This document shows positions 40,741 to 49,138 of a stretch of 64,000 nucleotides of DNA, in pieces. The notes beneath the pieces are model-generated. The model had not been told where the DNA came from and did no database searches. It saw nothing but the letters and a program-made list of their open reading frames with translations. Location of the stretch: the NCBI RefSeq assembly GCF_021432085.1, contig NZ_CP090366.1, forward strand, positions 4,526,001 to 4,590,000, read 5' to 3'. A program made the position numbers and the translations under genes. Positions within the stretch are counted from its first letter, which is position 1. Each line of letters opens with the position of its first letter. This DNA comes from Stutzerimonas kunmingensis (GTDB taxonomy: Bacteria > Pseudomonadota > Gammaproteobacteria > Pseudomonadales > Pseudomonadaceae).

Positions 40741-42372
40741 TCAACCTGCGCTACCCCGCGCCTCGTCGCGCAGCTGCCGACGCAGCAACTTGCCCACGGC
40801 TGTCTTCGGCAGCTCGTCGCGCAGCTCGAGATAGCTCGGCATCTTGTAGCCGGTGAGATACTGCCGGCAATGCTCGAGCAACGCCTGCTCGTCGGCCGCA
40901 TCGTCCTTGAGGCTGACGAAGACCTTCACTGCCTCACCCTTGCGCGCATCCGGTACGCCGACCGCCACGCATTCACGCACGGATGGATGCTGCATCAGCA
41001 CATCCTCGATCTCGTTGGGAAAGACGTTGAAGCCGGAGACCAGGATCATGTCCTTCTTGCGATCGACGATCTTCACGAAGCCGGCGGCATCCAGCAAGGC
41101 GATGTCGCCGGTCTTCAGCCATCCCTCGGGCGTGAGCACCTTGGCCGTCTCGTCCGGTCGCTGCCAGTAGCCCTGCATCACCTGCGGGCCGCGCAGCCAT
41201 AGCTCGCCCGGCATTTCCGGCGTTACGTCGTTGCCCTCGTCATCCACGGTGCGCAGCTCGGTTTCGATCAGCGCCTGGCCGATGTAGCCCTCGCGGTAAG
41301 GGCTCAGCTGTGTACCGGTCGCCACAACAGGCGAGGCCTCGGTCAGGCCGAAACCTTCGCGGATCGGCGCCCCGGTCAGTGCCTGCCAGCGACGCCCGAC
41401 TTCACTGTTGAGCGGCGCGCCGCCGGACGTCGCCCACTTCAGATGGGAGAAATCGATGCGGCGAAACTCCGGGTGATTCATCAGCCCGACGAACAGCGTG
41501 TTGATGCCGCTGAGCAGGCTGAACGGATAGCGCTGCATGGCACCGATGGTTTCGTCCAGATTGCGCCCGTCACGGATGAATACGGTGTGCAGGCCCATAC
41601 CCACCGAACTCAGGCAGTTCGTGGCAAACGCCATGATGTGATACAGCGGCAGCGGCGCGATGCGCACGTCCTTTTCAGGCTCCAGCAGACCCGGCTTGTC
41701 GAACAGCTCGATGGTCTGCAGCACGTTGGCTAGCAGATTGCGGTGACTGAGCATCGCGCCCTTGGAAACGCCGGTCGTACCGCCGGTGTACTGCAACAAC
41801 GCCAGCCGGTCGAGGCCTGCCTCGCGCTCCAGCGGCGGGCTTTCCGCCCCCAGCCGCAGGGCCTGCATGAAGCGCTGCGTTCCCGCCTCACTGCCTTCGT
41901 GAATCGGCCTCTGCAGATCATCGATGCTGGTGAGCATGACGTGCTCTAGCTCGGTGTCCGCCTGCACCGCGCGTACCAGCGGAAGCAGCCGATCGAGCAC
42001 AAGGATCGCCCTGGCGCCGGAATCGCGGAACTGATGGCGGGCTTCGGCGGCCGTGTACTGCGGATTGGTATTGACGATCACCAGCCCGGCCTTGAGTGCG
42101 CCAAACACGGCGATGGGATATTGCAACGAATTGGGCAGCTGCAGCGCCAGCCGGTCACCGGGTTGCAGCCCGGCGTGATGCCGCAGGTAGCGCGCGAACG
42201 CGTCGGCAAGACTGCCCAGCTCGGCGTAGGTGAGCTGGTCGTCGCCACAGGAAAATGCCGCGCGCTGCGGATGCTTCGCGCAGGCCTGAGCCAGCAGGTC
42301 ATGGACGTTCTGGTAGCCGCCACGGGCGAGTTCGGTAGCCACGTAGCCTTGCACGGAAGCGGACATCGACAT
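40741..42372 (-). CDS. Long-chain acyl-CoA ligase-like AMP-forming enzyme
   Basis: Adenylate-forming ligase that activates a carboxylic acid, probably a fatty acid, to its CoA thioester. The 543-residue product has the P-loop-like YTGGTTGVSKGAM, the adenine-binding EGFGLTEASP, the hinge GWLKTGDIA and VDRKKDMILVSGFNVFPNE, and the C-terminal catalytic Lys in LPKTAVGKLLRRQL. It resembles FadD more than acetyl-CoA synthetase. It is divergent from an IclR regulator that may control it and lies in a region rich in beta-oxidation genes. Substrate length or class is not readable from sequence. Confidence 0.9.
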   Translation of the reverse strand: MSMSASVQGYVATELARGGYQNVHDLLAQACAKHPQRAAFSCGDDQLTYAELGSLADAFARYLRHHAGLQPGDRLALQLPNSLQYPIAVFGALKAGLVIVNTNPQYTAAEARHQFRDSGARAILVLDRLLPLVRAVQADTELEHVMLTSIDDLQRPIHEGSEAGTQRFMQALRLGAESPPLEREAGLDRLALLQYTGGTTGVSKGAMLSHRNLLANVLQTIELFDKPGLLEPEKDVRIAPLPLYHIMAFATNCLSSVGMGLHTVFIRDGRNLDETIGAMQRYPFSLLSGINTLFVGLMNHPEFRRIDFSHLKWATSGGAPLNSEVGRRWQALTGAPIREGFGLTEASPVVATGTQLSPYREGYIGQALIETELRTVDDEGNDVTPEMPGELWLRGPQVMQGYWQRPDETAKVLTPEGWLKTGDIALLDAAGFVKIVDRKKDMILVSGFNVFPNEIEDVLMQHPSVRECVAVGVPDARKGEAVKVFVSLKDDAADEQALLEHCRQYLTGYKMPSYLELRDELPKTAVGKLLRRQLRDEARGSAG

Positions 42373-42535
42373 TCTCCAAAATGAATTATTGTTTTACTGT
42401 GCGAAACTGGATGTCGAATCCGATAGTAGTAGATCGCTTTTTCCGTCGCAATGATCGCCAATGGCCGCACTGCCCGGCGTCGGGCGATCTGCTATCGTTC
42501 GCCACCGCTGCCCACTAGCCAGACAGACCGAGACC

Positions 42536-43321
42536 ATGAGCGACGACATCGAAGACACCGGCACTCCCAAGGATCGCAAGTTCGTCGAGGCCCTCGCCCG
42601 CGGGCTGGACGTGCTGCGTGCCTTCACCCATGGCTCGGTGGTGATGGGTAATCAGGACATCGCACGCATCACCGGGCTGCCAAAGCCCACCGTGTCGCGC
42701 ATGACCTACACGCTGACCAAGCTCGGCTACCTCAGCTATTCGCAGCAGCTGGAGAAGTACCAACTCGACTCCGGTGTGCTGGCGCTCGGCTACGCCTACG
42801 TTTCCAACCTGCGCGTGCGCCAGCTGGCCAAGCCGTACATGGACGAGTTCGCCCGCCGCACCAACACCACCGTGGGCCTGACCTGCCGCGACCGGCTGTC
42901 GATGATCTACGTGGAGAATTGCCGCCCGGCCGAGGTCACCACCCTGCGCATGGACGCCGGCGTGCGTCTGCCGCTGGCCACCACCGCCGCTGGCCGCGCC
43001 TTTCTCGCCGCCACCCCGGAGAAGGAACGCGAGCATCTGATGGCCGCTCTGGCCAGCAAGTACGGTGATGACTGGGCCGCCATCGAGGCTTCGCTGCACG
43101 CCTCGTTCGAGGATTTCGTGCAGCACGGCTTCTGCCTGTCGCTCGGCGACTGGGACCGCAACGTGATGGCCGCCGGTGTGCCGCTGCACCTGGCCGATGG
43201 CAGCATCATGGCGCTGACCTGCGGCGCGCCGTCATTCCAGCTCAGCGAGGAAACCCTGAAGAACTCGCTGGCCCACCAGCTGGAAATGCTCGCCCGCGAT
43301 ATCGAAAGCCTCGGCGTCTGA
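42536..43321 (+). CDS. IclR-family transcriptional regulator
   Basis: Winged-helix repressor/activator, 261 residues from ATG 42536. The DNA-binding N-terminus (ALARGLDVLRAFTHGSVVMG, IARITGLPKPTVSRMTYTLT) is followed by the GAF-like effector domain (about 105-250). IclR proteins usually control catabolic genes and are cued by a small carboxylate. It is divergent from the acyl-CoA ligase gene, with 163 bases between, which makes that gene the likely target. It converges on the TetR gene with only 3 bases between the stops. Confidence 0.93.
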   Translation: MSDDIEDTGTPKDRKFVEALARGLDVLRAFTHGSVVMGNQDIARITGLPKPTVSRMTYTLTKLGYLSYSQQLEKYQLDSGVLALGYAYVSNLRVRQLAKPYMDEFARRTNTTVGLTCRDRLSMIYVENCRPAEVTTLRMDAGVRLPLATTAAGRAFLAATPEKEREHLMAALASKYGDDWAAIEASLHASFEDFVQHGFCLSLGDWDRNVMAAGVPLHLADGSIMALTCGAPSFQLSEETLKNSLAHQLEMLARDIESLGV

Positions 43322-43324
43322 CCG

Positions 43325-43903
43325 TCAGGCCCTGACGCTGGCCCAGGCGATGTCCGCGAGCAGCTCGCGGCAGTCGGCCAGCGCGGTGCGGGAACGGCCC
43401 GCCAGCCAGTTACGCGCCATGTCATGGCAGGGCCCGATCACCACCGCGAGAAAGCAGTCGCCGGGCATCCGCCGAAAGGCTCCGCTTTCCCGATGGCGCC
43501 GCAGAATCGCTCCGACCCGCTCACCGTGGGCGCGATTGACCTCGCGCAGCCGTTCGCCCATCTCCCCGGCCTCGACCCGCCCACGGTTGTGCAGAACGAA
43601 GCGCGCCCAATCCGGGTTCGCCACCACCCAGTCGATGTAGCTGGTGACGAACAGCCGGACGCAGGCCTCGGCATCGAGCGTCTCGATCAGTCCGGCTTCC
43701 AGCAGCGCGGCGTACTCGCCGATGCCTTCCAGATACAGCGCAGCGATGATCCGCTCACGATTGCCGAAGTGGTGATAGAGGCTGCCAATGCTGGCGCCGG
43801 AACGATCACGAATCATCTCGATGGTGGTCGCCTCCACACCGAACTCGGTGAAACAGGCGAGTGCGGCCTGAAGGATTTCCTGCTTGCGGCTACTACGGGC
43901 CAT
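43325..43903 (-). CDS. TetR-family transcriptional regulator
   Basis: Repressor of 192 residues with an N-terminal TetR helix-turn-helix (KQEILQAALACFTEFGVEAT, IEMIRDRSGASIGSLYHHFG) and a ligand-binding C-terminal domain. It is divergent from the alpha/beta hydrolase gene with 99 bases between the starts. A palindrome in that gap (43920-43936) is the best candidate operator, so it probably controls itself and the hydrolase. Confidence 0.94.
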   Translation of the reverse strand: MARSSRKQEILQAALACFTEFGVEATTIEMIRDRSGASIGSLYHHFGNRERIIAALYLEGIGEYAALLEAGLIETLDAEACVRLFVTSYIDWVVANPDWARFVLHNRGRVEAGEMGERLREVNRAHGERVGAILRRHRESGAFRRMPGDCFLAVVIGPCHDMARNWLAGRSRTALADCRELLADIAWASVRA

Positions 43904-43919
43904 CCGGCCTCCAAACTGA

Positions 43920-43936
43920 CTAGAATATTTTTCTAG
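43920..43936. promoter_or_regulatory. Candidate TetR operator
   Basis: CTAGAA (43920-43925), 5-base spacer, TTCTAG (43931-43936): a perfect inverted repeat 17 bases after the TetR start, between the divergent TetR and hydrolase genes. Half-site spacing and position fit autoregulation. Confidence 0.6.
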
Positions 43937-44002
43937 AATTATCTTCTACCCTTCGTATACTGCACCGATCGCAGCATTCGCAGAAGCGCGGAGAACAACA
44001 AG

Positions 44003-44887
44003 ATGGCGACGATACAGGTTGAAGAACGCTCCATCGACAACGGCAACGGCCATGTCCTGTCCAGCTACTGGTATCAGCCGAGCAGCGCGCCAGGCGGCGT
44101 CGTGCTGATCGCGCCGGCGATGGGCGTGCCGCAGCGCTTCTACACCGACTTTGCCAATTGGCTGGCCGGCCAGGGCTATTTGGCGGTGACCTTCGATTAC
44201 CTGGGCATGGGTCGCTCGCGGCGGGTGCCGCTCCGCCAGTTGAACGTCGACATCCTCGACTGGGCGCGCCACGACTGCAGCGCGGTGCTCGCCGCGGCGG
44301 CCGAGGTTGCCGGTGAGCTGCCGCTGTACTGGATCGGCCACAGTGTCGGCGCGCAGATCCTGCCGCTGGTCAAAGGCCATGAGCGCCTGACCCGCATCGT
44401 CACCATTGCCGCCGGCAGCGGCTACTGGCGCGAGAACAGCCCGCAGATCCGCAACAAGGCCTGGCTGCTCTGGCATGGTCTGGCGCCCGTGCTGACCGCC
44501 GTGGCCGGCTACTTCCCGGGCGGTCGCATCGGAGCGGTCGGCGACCTGCCCGCCGGGGTGATTCGCCAGTGGCGGCGCTGGTGCCTGCATCCGGACTACC
44601 TGGTCGGTGTCGAGGGCGAGCCCATGCGCCAGGCCTTCGCAGCCGTGCGCACGCCCCTGACCTCGCTGTCCTTCAGCGACGACGAAATGATGTCGGCGCG
44701 CAACACCGAATCCCTGCATGGCTTCTACAGCTCGGCACCGAAAACCATGCAGCGCATCGCGCCCGCAGAAATCGGCGCCACGCGGATCGGCCACTTCGGC
44801 TTCTTCCGTCGCGGCTTCGCCGACAACCTGTGGACGCCGCGCTTGTTGCCGGAGCTGATGCCGAGCCAGCAACAAACGATGGCGTGA
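44003..44887 (+). CDS. Alpha/beta hydrolase (S33-like)
   Basis: A 294-residue cytosolic hydrolase of the alpha/beta fold. The nucleophile elbow GHSVGAQ fits GxSxG, and SLSFSDDEMMS and RIGHFGFFRRG are at the positions expected for the acid and the His of the triad. The oxyanion segment is APAMGVPQRFYTDFANWLAG. It may be an esterase or lipase, but the substrate cannot be read. AGGAG-like GGAGAA precedes the ATG. It is divergent from the TetR gene and followed after 140 bases by an MFS transporter. Confidence 0.85.
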   Translation: MATIQVEERSIDNGNGHVLSSYWYQPSSAPGGVVLIAPAMGVPQRFYTDFANWLAGQGYLAVTFDYLGMGRSRRVPLRQLNVDILDWARHDCSAVLAAAAEVAGELPLYWIGHSVGAQILPLVKGHERLTRIVTIAAGSGYWRENSPQIRNKAWLLWHGLAPVLTAVAGYFPGGRIGAVGDLPAGVIRQWRRWCLHPDYLVGVEGEPMRQAFAAVRTPLTSLSFSDDEMMSARNTESLHGFYSSAPKTMQRIAPAEIGATRIGHFGFFRRGFADNLWTPRLLPELMPSQQQTMA

Positions 44888-45027
44888 CTCCTAACTATCG
44901 GTTTCGCAGAGCGGAACACTGCTAGCATATTTCGAAACATATGCGAGGGTTATTCCGCTTGCCGGATCGGCGATCTCCGACAAAAGTGAGGATGGGCTGC
45001 AGCCCCTCTCGCTAATCGGAGCTTGCC

Positions 45028-46386
45028 ATGCACAACAACAATAACGGCTACCCCTCGCAAACCCGCGCCTGGGTCACGGTCGCCATCCTCATGCTCGCCT
45101 ACGTGCTGTCCTTCGTCGATCGGCAGATCCTCAACCTGCTGGTCGAGCCGATCCGCCGCGACCTGGACATCACCGACACCCACATGAGCCTGCTGATGGG
45201 CTTCTCCTTCGCGGTGTTCTACACCATCTGCGGCGTGCCCATCGGACGCCTGGCCGACCGCAAGAGCCGCCGCGGCATCATCGCCATCGGCGTGCTGGTG
45301 TGGAGCCTGATGACCGCCCTGTGCGGCACCGCGCGGACCTTCTGGCAGTTTCTCGTGTTCCGCATCGGCGTCGGTGTCGGCGAGGCGGCGCTGTCGCCCT
45401 CGGCCTATTCGCTGATCGCCGACAGCTTCCCGCCCAAGCTGCGCGGCACCGCCATGAGCGTCTATTCGATGGGCATCTACATCGGCTCCGGTCTGGCCTT
45501 TCTGCTCGGCGGGCTGGTGGTCAAGTTCGCCTCGGCGCAAGGTGATGTGGAGTTACCGGTGCTCGGCATGGTCCGACCCTGGCAGCTGATTTTCCTCGTG
45601 CTCGGTGCAGCCGGCGTGCTTTTCACCGCCGTGCTCTTGCTGATCCGCGAGCCGTCGCGCAAGGGCGTCGGCGCCGGCGTCGAGGTCCCACTCAGCGAGG
45701 TGGCGGGCTACATCCGCCAGAACCGCCGCACCGTGCTCTGCCACAACTTCGGCTTCGCCTGCCTGGCGTTCGCCGCCTATGGCAGTTCGGCGTGGATTCC
45801 GACGTTTTTCATCCGCACCTACGGCTGGTCGGCCAGCGACGTCGGCGTGCTCTACGGCTCGGTGGTGGCAGTGGCCGGCTCGATCGGCATCATCGCCGGC
45901 GGGCGGCTGTCGGACCTGCTGCACCGCCGCGGTTATCGCGACGCACCGCTGCGTGTCGGCATCATCTCCGCCGCGCTGACCCTGCCGCTCAATCTCGCCT
46001 ACATGGCCGGCACCGGCGAACTGGCGCTGGCGCTGATCGCCCTGCACGTCTTCACCATCGCCATGCCCTTCGGCGTCGGTCCGGCGGCGATTCAGGAAAT
46101 CATGCCCAATTCCATGCGTGGCCAGGCGTCGGCGGTGTACCTGTTCGTCATCACCATGGTCGGCCTGGGCATCGGCCCGACCGCTGTGGCGCTGGGCACC
46201 GATTTCGTCTTCGGCGACGACAACGCCCTGCGCTACTCGCTGCTGATCGTCACCGGCGTTGCGCTGGTCGGCGCGATAGTCCTGCTCGGCATGGGGCTCA
46301 AGCATTACCGCGGCAGCCTGGATCGCTTGCAGGAGTGGAAGCCGCAAGGTGTAGCGCCAGCCGAGGCAGAGGCGAAACCGGCCTGA
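45028..46386 (+). CDS. MFS transporter, spinster-like
   Basis: A 452-residue major facilitator protein with twelve membrane segments. The loop 2-3 motif GRLADRKSRRGIIAIGV and the opening AYVLSFVDRQILNLLVEPI are typical of the bacterial spinster-like family, which moves organic acids or aromatic compounds in several catabolic loci. Substrate unknown; the neighbourhood suggests import of a carboxylic acid used by the CoA ligase and dehydrogenases. It is followed by dispersed repeats. Confidence 0.9.
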   Translation: MHNNNNGYPSQTRAWVTVAILMLAYVLSFVDRQILNLLVEPIRRDLDITDTHMSLLMGFSFAVFYTICGVPIGRLADRKSRRGIIAIGVLVWSLMTALCGTARTFWQFLVFRIGVGVGEAALSPSAYSLIADSFPPKLRGTAMSVYSMGIYIGSGLAFLLGGLVVKFASAQGDVELPVLGMVRPWQLIFLVLGAAGVLFTAVLLLIREPSRKGVGAGVEVPLSEVAGYIRQNRRTVLCHNFGFACLAFAAYGSSAWIPTFFIRTYGWSASDVGVLYGSVVAVAGSIGIIAGGRLSDLLHRRGYRDAPLRVGIISAALTLPLNLAYMAGTGELALALIALHVFTIAMPFGVGPAAIQEIMPNSMRGQASAVYLFVITMVGLGIGPTAVALGTDFVFGDDNALRYSLLIVTGVALVGAIVLLGMGLKHYRGSLDRLQEWKPQGVAPAEAEAKPA

Positions 46387-46408
46387 TCGGACGCGGGACG
46401 TCAGGCGT

Positions 46409-46524
46409 AGGGTGGATCACGCTTTACCGATCCACCGATCCACGGGTACCGACCCACCCGCGTGGATGTGAAATGCGACATCCACCCTATAAACCCGAAC
46501 CGACAGCATAGGGTGGATCACGCT
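46409..46524. repeat. AGGGTGGATCACGCT repeat pair with inverted parts
   Basis: AGGGTGGATCACGCT occurs at 46409-46423 and 46510-46524, each followed after a short gap by ATCCACC; a reverse copy (ATCCACCCT) lies at 46480-46488. The arrangement is that of REP-like Pseudomonas intergenic repeats. A relative is at 12435-12458. Confidence 0.65.
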
Positions 46525-46693
46525 CCTCCGATCCACCGCCCCACCCAGCCACCGTGCCGACCCGCCGCGTGTGGGGAAGCGCGCCAACCGCCCTACCGGA
46601 CTGTTCGCGTACCCGGCTTAGCACCGGAGCCAAGGAACGTCGCGGATAAATCCGCTCCCACAGCACAATCACCGCAACAGTATCCACCGCCCA

Positions 46694-46718
46694 CAAAAAA
46701 CCCGCTCCTGAGAGCGGG
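46694..46718 (-). terminator. Intrinsic terminator of the acyl-CoA dehydrogenase operon
   Basis: Minus strand: CCCGCTC (46718-46712), loop, GAGCGGG (46707-46701), then six T. Placed 26 bases beyond the last gene. Confidence 0.9.
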
Positions 46719-46743
46719 CTCTTTATGTCTCGCGATCAACCGA

Positions 46744-47886
46744 TCACGCCACCTGCATCAGCTTCGCATAAGCCTTCAAATGATGATCATCGTCACCGAA
46801 CTGGTGGGCGATCATCACCAGGCGCTTGGCGTGGTGGGCGAGGTTGTATTCCCAGGTCATGCCGATGCCGCCGTGTAGCTGGATGGCTTCCTCGGCCACC
46901 TTGCGCGCGGCGCGGGCGCAGATGTACTTGGCGGCAGCGATGATGCGGCTGCGCTCGTCGGTGTCTTCGCCATCGGCAAAGGTCGCGGCGAGGATCGCCA
47001 TGCTGGTGGCCTGCTCCAGCTCGGTCTGCATGTCCACCATGCGGTGCTGCAGCACCTGGAACTTGCCGATCGGCACGCCGAACTGCTTGCGCGTCTTCAG
47101 ATAGTCGAGGGTCAGCTTGCAGGCTTCGTCCATGCTGCCGAGTGCATCGGCGCACTGCGCGGCGATGGCACGGCCCTGTTGGTAGCGCAGCGCCGGTAAT
47201 GCATTACCAACCTCGCCAAGCACGGCGTCAGCACCGACCTGCACGTTGTCGAGGAACAGCTCGCAACCCTTGCGCCCGTCGATGGTCGGGTAGACCCGGC
47301 GGCTCACGCCCGGAGCATTCGGATCGACCAGGAACAGGCTGATGCCGGCTTCGTCGCGACTGTCGCCGACGGTGCGCGCGGAGACGATGATCTGCCCGGC
47401 GCTGTGTCCACCGATGACAACTGCCTTACGGCCGGACAAGCGATACCCGCCGTCGACCGCCTCGGCTTTGGTCTGTACATCGTGGAGGTTGTAGTGGCTC
47501 TGCGGCTCGTCGAAGGCCACCGCCAGCTGCAGCGAACCAGCAGCAACCTGCGGCAGCAAGTCCGCTATCTGCGCATCGCTGCCCAGCTGATTGAGCAATC
47601 CGCCGCCGAAGATCACAGACTGCAGGTAGGGCTCAAGCGTCAGGCCGCGACCCAGTTCGGTCATGACCAGCATGGTTTCCACGCCGCCGCCGCCAAAGCC
47701 GCCGATCTCTTCGGCGAACGGTACGGCGGTCAGGCCCAGTTCGCCCAGCTGGCCCCAGAACTCGGCAGAAAAGCCCAGTTCCGACTCGCTGAATTTCTCG
47801 CGCTGCTCGAACGGGTAGGCGTCGCGCACCAGGCGCGCCGCGGTGTCTTGCAGCATTTGCTGCTCTTCAGTCAGTTTGAAGTCCAT
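46744..47886 (-). CDS. Acyl-CoA dehydrogenase, smaller paralog
   Basis: FAD-dependent dehydrogenase that forms an alpha,beta double bond in an acyl-CoA. The 380-residue product has the N-terminal helical domain (MDFKLTEEQQMLQDTAARLV), a middle beta domain, and the C-terminal helical domain (LKTRKQFGVPIGKFQVLQHR, EAIQLHGGIGMTWEYNL). The usual catalytic-base region lies in the LHGGIGMTWE loop. It is paired with the 398-residue paralog immediately upstream; such pairs can form heterotetramers on bulky acyl-CoAs (as shown for steroid side-chain enzymes in actinobacteria), an inference here. Confidence 0.92.
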   Translation of the reverse strand: MDFKLTEEQQMLQDTAARLVRDAYPFEQREKFSESELGFSAEFWGQLGELGLTAVPFAEEIGGFGGGGVETMLVMTELGRGLTLEPYLQSVIFGGGLLNQLGSDAQIADLLPQVAAGSLQLAVAFDEPQSHYNLHDVQTKAEAVDGGYRLSGRKAVVIGGHSAGQIIVSARTVGDSRDEAGISLFLVDPNAPGVSRRVYPTIDGRKGCELFLDNVQVGADAVLGEVGNALPALRYQQGRAIAAQCADALGSMDEACKLTLDYLKTRKQFGVPIGKFQVLQHRMVDMQTELEQATSMAILAATFADGEDTDERSRIIAAAKYICARAARKVAEEAIQLHGGIGMTWEYNLAHHAKRLVMIAHQFGDDDHHLKAYAKLMQVA

Positions 47887-47898
47887 TGCGGTGCCCCC

Positions 47899-49095
47899 TT
47901 ACAGCTCGAGAATCATCTTCGAGACGATGTTCTTCTGGATTTCGTTGGAGCCGCCGAAGATCGACAGCTTGCGCATGTTGAAGTAGTCGCCTGCCAGCGA
48001 CGCGCTGTAGTCGGCATGCAGCAGCTCGCCGTCATAGTCCAGCTGCAGCTCTTCTTCGAGGAACGGCAGCGCGTACGGCCCGATAACCTTGCGCAACAGG
48101 TGAGTGATCGCCTGGCGAATCTCGGTGCCCTTGACCTTGAGAATCGACGACTCGGCACCGGGCACGCCGCCTTCCTTCGCCGCGGCGAGGATGCGCAGGG
48201 TGCTCATCTCGATGGCCATCAGCTGCATCTCGACCTCCGCGACCTGAGCGCGGAACAGCGGGTCTTCAAGCATCGGCTTGCCGTCGCAAACTTCCTTCAT
48301 CGCGATGCGCTTCAGATGCGCCAACACCGCCTTCGAAGAGCCGATGCCGGCCAGGCCCGTGCGCTCGTGGGTCAGCAGGTACTTGGCGCAGGTCCAGCCC
48401 TGGTTTTCCTCGCCGACGAGGTTCTCCACCGGCACGCGGACGTTGTCGAAGAAGACTTCGTTGACCTCGTGGTCGCCGTCCAGAGTGATGATCGGCCGCA
48501 CGCTGATACCCGGGCTTTTCATGTCGATCAGGAGAAAGCTGATCCCGCGCTGCTGCTGCGCCTCGGGATCGGTGCGCACCAGGCAGAAGATCATGTTGGC
48601 GTGCTGGCCGAGGGTGGTCCAGGTCTTCTGGCCGTTGACCACGTAGTGGTCGCCGTCGCGCACGGCGCGGGTCTTCAGGCTGGCCAGGTCGGAGCCGGCA
48701 CCAGGCTCGGAATAGCCCTGGCACCACCAGTCCTCACCGGAGAGGATGCGCGGCAGGTAATGGTCGATCTGCTGCTGGCTGCCGAACTTGATGATCACCG
48801 GGGCGACCATGTTGACGCCAAAGGGCACGGTACGCGGCGCGCCGAAGGCCGAGCACTCCTCGTCGAAGATGTGCTTTTCCACCGGGCCCCAGGTGGTGCC
48901 GCCCAGCTCCACCGGCCAGCCCGGCGCATACCAGCCTCGCTTGACCAGGATCTGCTGCCAGCGCTCGTGATCCGCTTTGGACATGTGCTTGCCGAGCTTG
49001 ACCTTGGCGGCGATGTCCGCCGGCAGCTCGCTTTTCAGGAAGGCGCGCACTTCATCGCGAAAGGCGAGCTCTTCGGCCGTGTAGTTGACGTTCAT
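47899..49095 (-). CDS. Acyl-CoA dehydrogenase, larger paralog
   Basis: Second FAD-dependent acyl-CoA dehydrogenase, 398 residues from ATG 49095 (MNVNYTAEELAFRDEVRAFL). Conserved parts: GYSEPGAGSDLASL in the FAD-binding middle domain and FGGSNEIQKNIVSKMILEL at the C-terminus. It lies 43 bases after the bifunctional gene and 12 bases before its paralog, so the three form an operon for two steps plus of beta-oxidation. The frame is open far upstream of 49095, but that part is a shadow of the neighbouring gene. Confidence 0.93.
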   Translation of the reverse strand: MNVNYTAEELAFRDEVRAFLKSELPADIAAKVKLGKHMSKADHERWQQILVKRGWYAPGWPVELGGTTWGPVEKHIFDEECSAFGAPRTVPFGVNMVAPVIIKFGSQQQIDHYLPRILSGEDWWCQGYSEPGAGSDLASLKTRAVRDGDHYVVNGQKTWTTLGQHANMIFCLVRTDPEAQQQRGISFLLIDMKSPGISVRPIITLDGDHEVNEVFFDNVRVPVENLVGEENQGWTCAKYLLTHERTGLAGIGSSKAVLAHLKRIAMKEVCDGKPMLEDPLFRAQVAEVEMQLMAIEMSTLRILAAAKEGGVPGAESSILKVKGTEIRQAITHLLRKVIGPYALPFLEEELQLDYDGELLHADYSASLAGDYFNMRKLSIFGGSNEIQKNIVSKMILEL

Positions 49096-49138
49096 GGGAA
49101 AGTCCTCATGGTGCGTTCGGATTGCAGGCGGGTCGCGT

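Larger units (their letters stand above)
46387..46743. other. Intergenic region holding repeats and a terminator
   Basis: These 357 bases separate the MFS gene from the convergent acyl-CoA dehydrogenase operon. Apart from the repeats at 46409-46524 and the terminator at 46694-46718, I see nothing and no gene. Confidence 0.6.
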
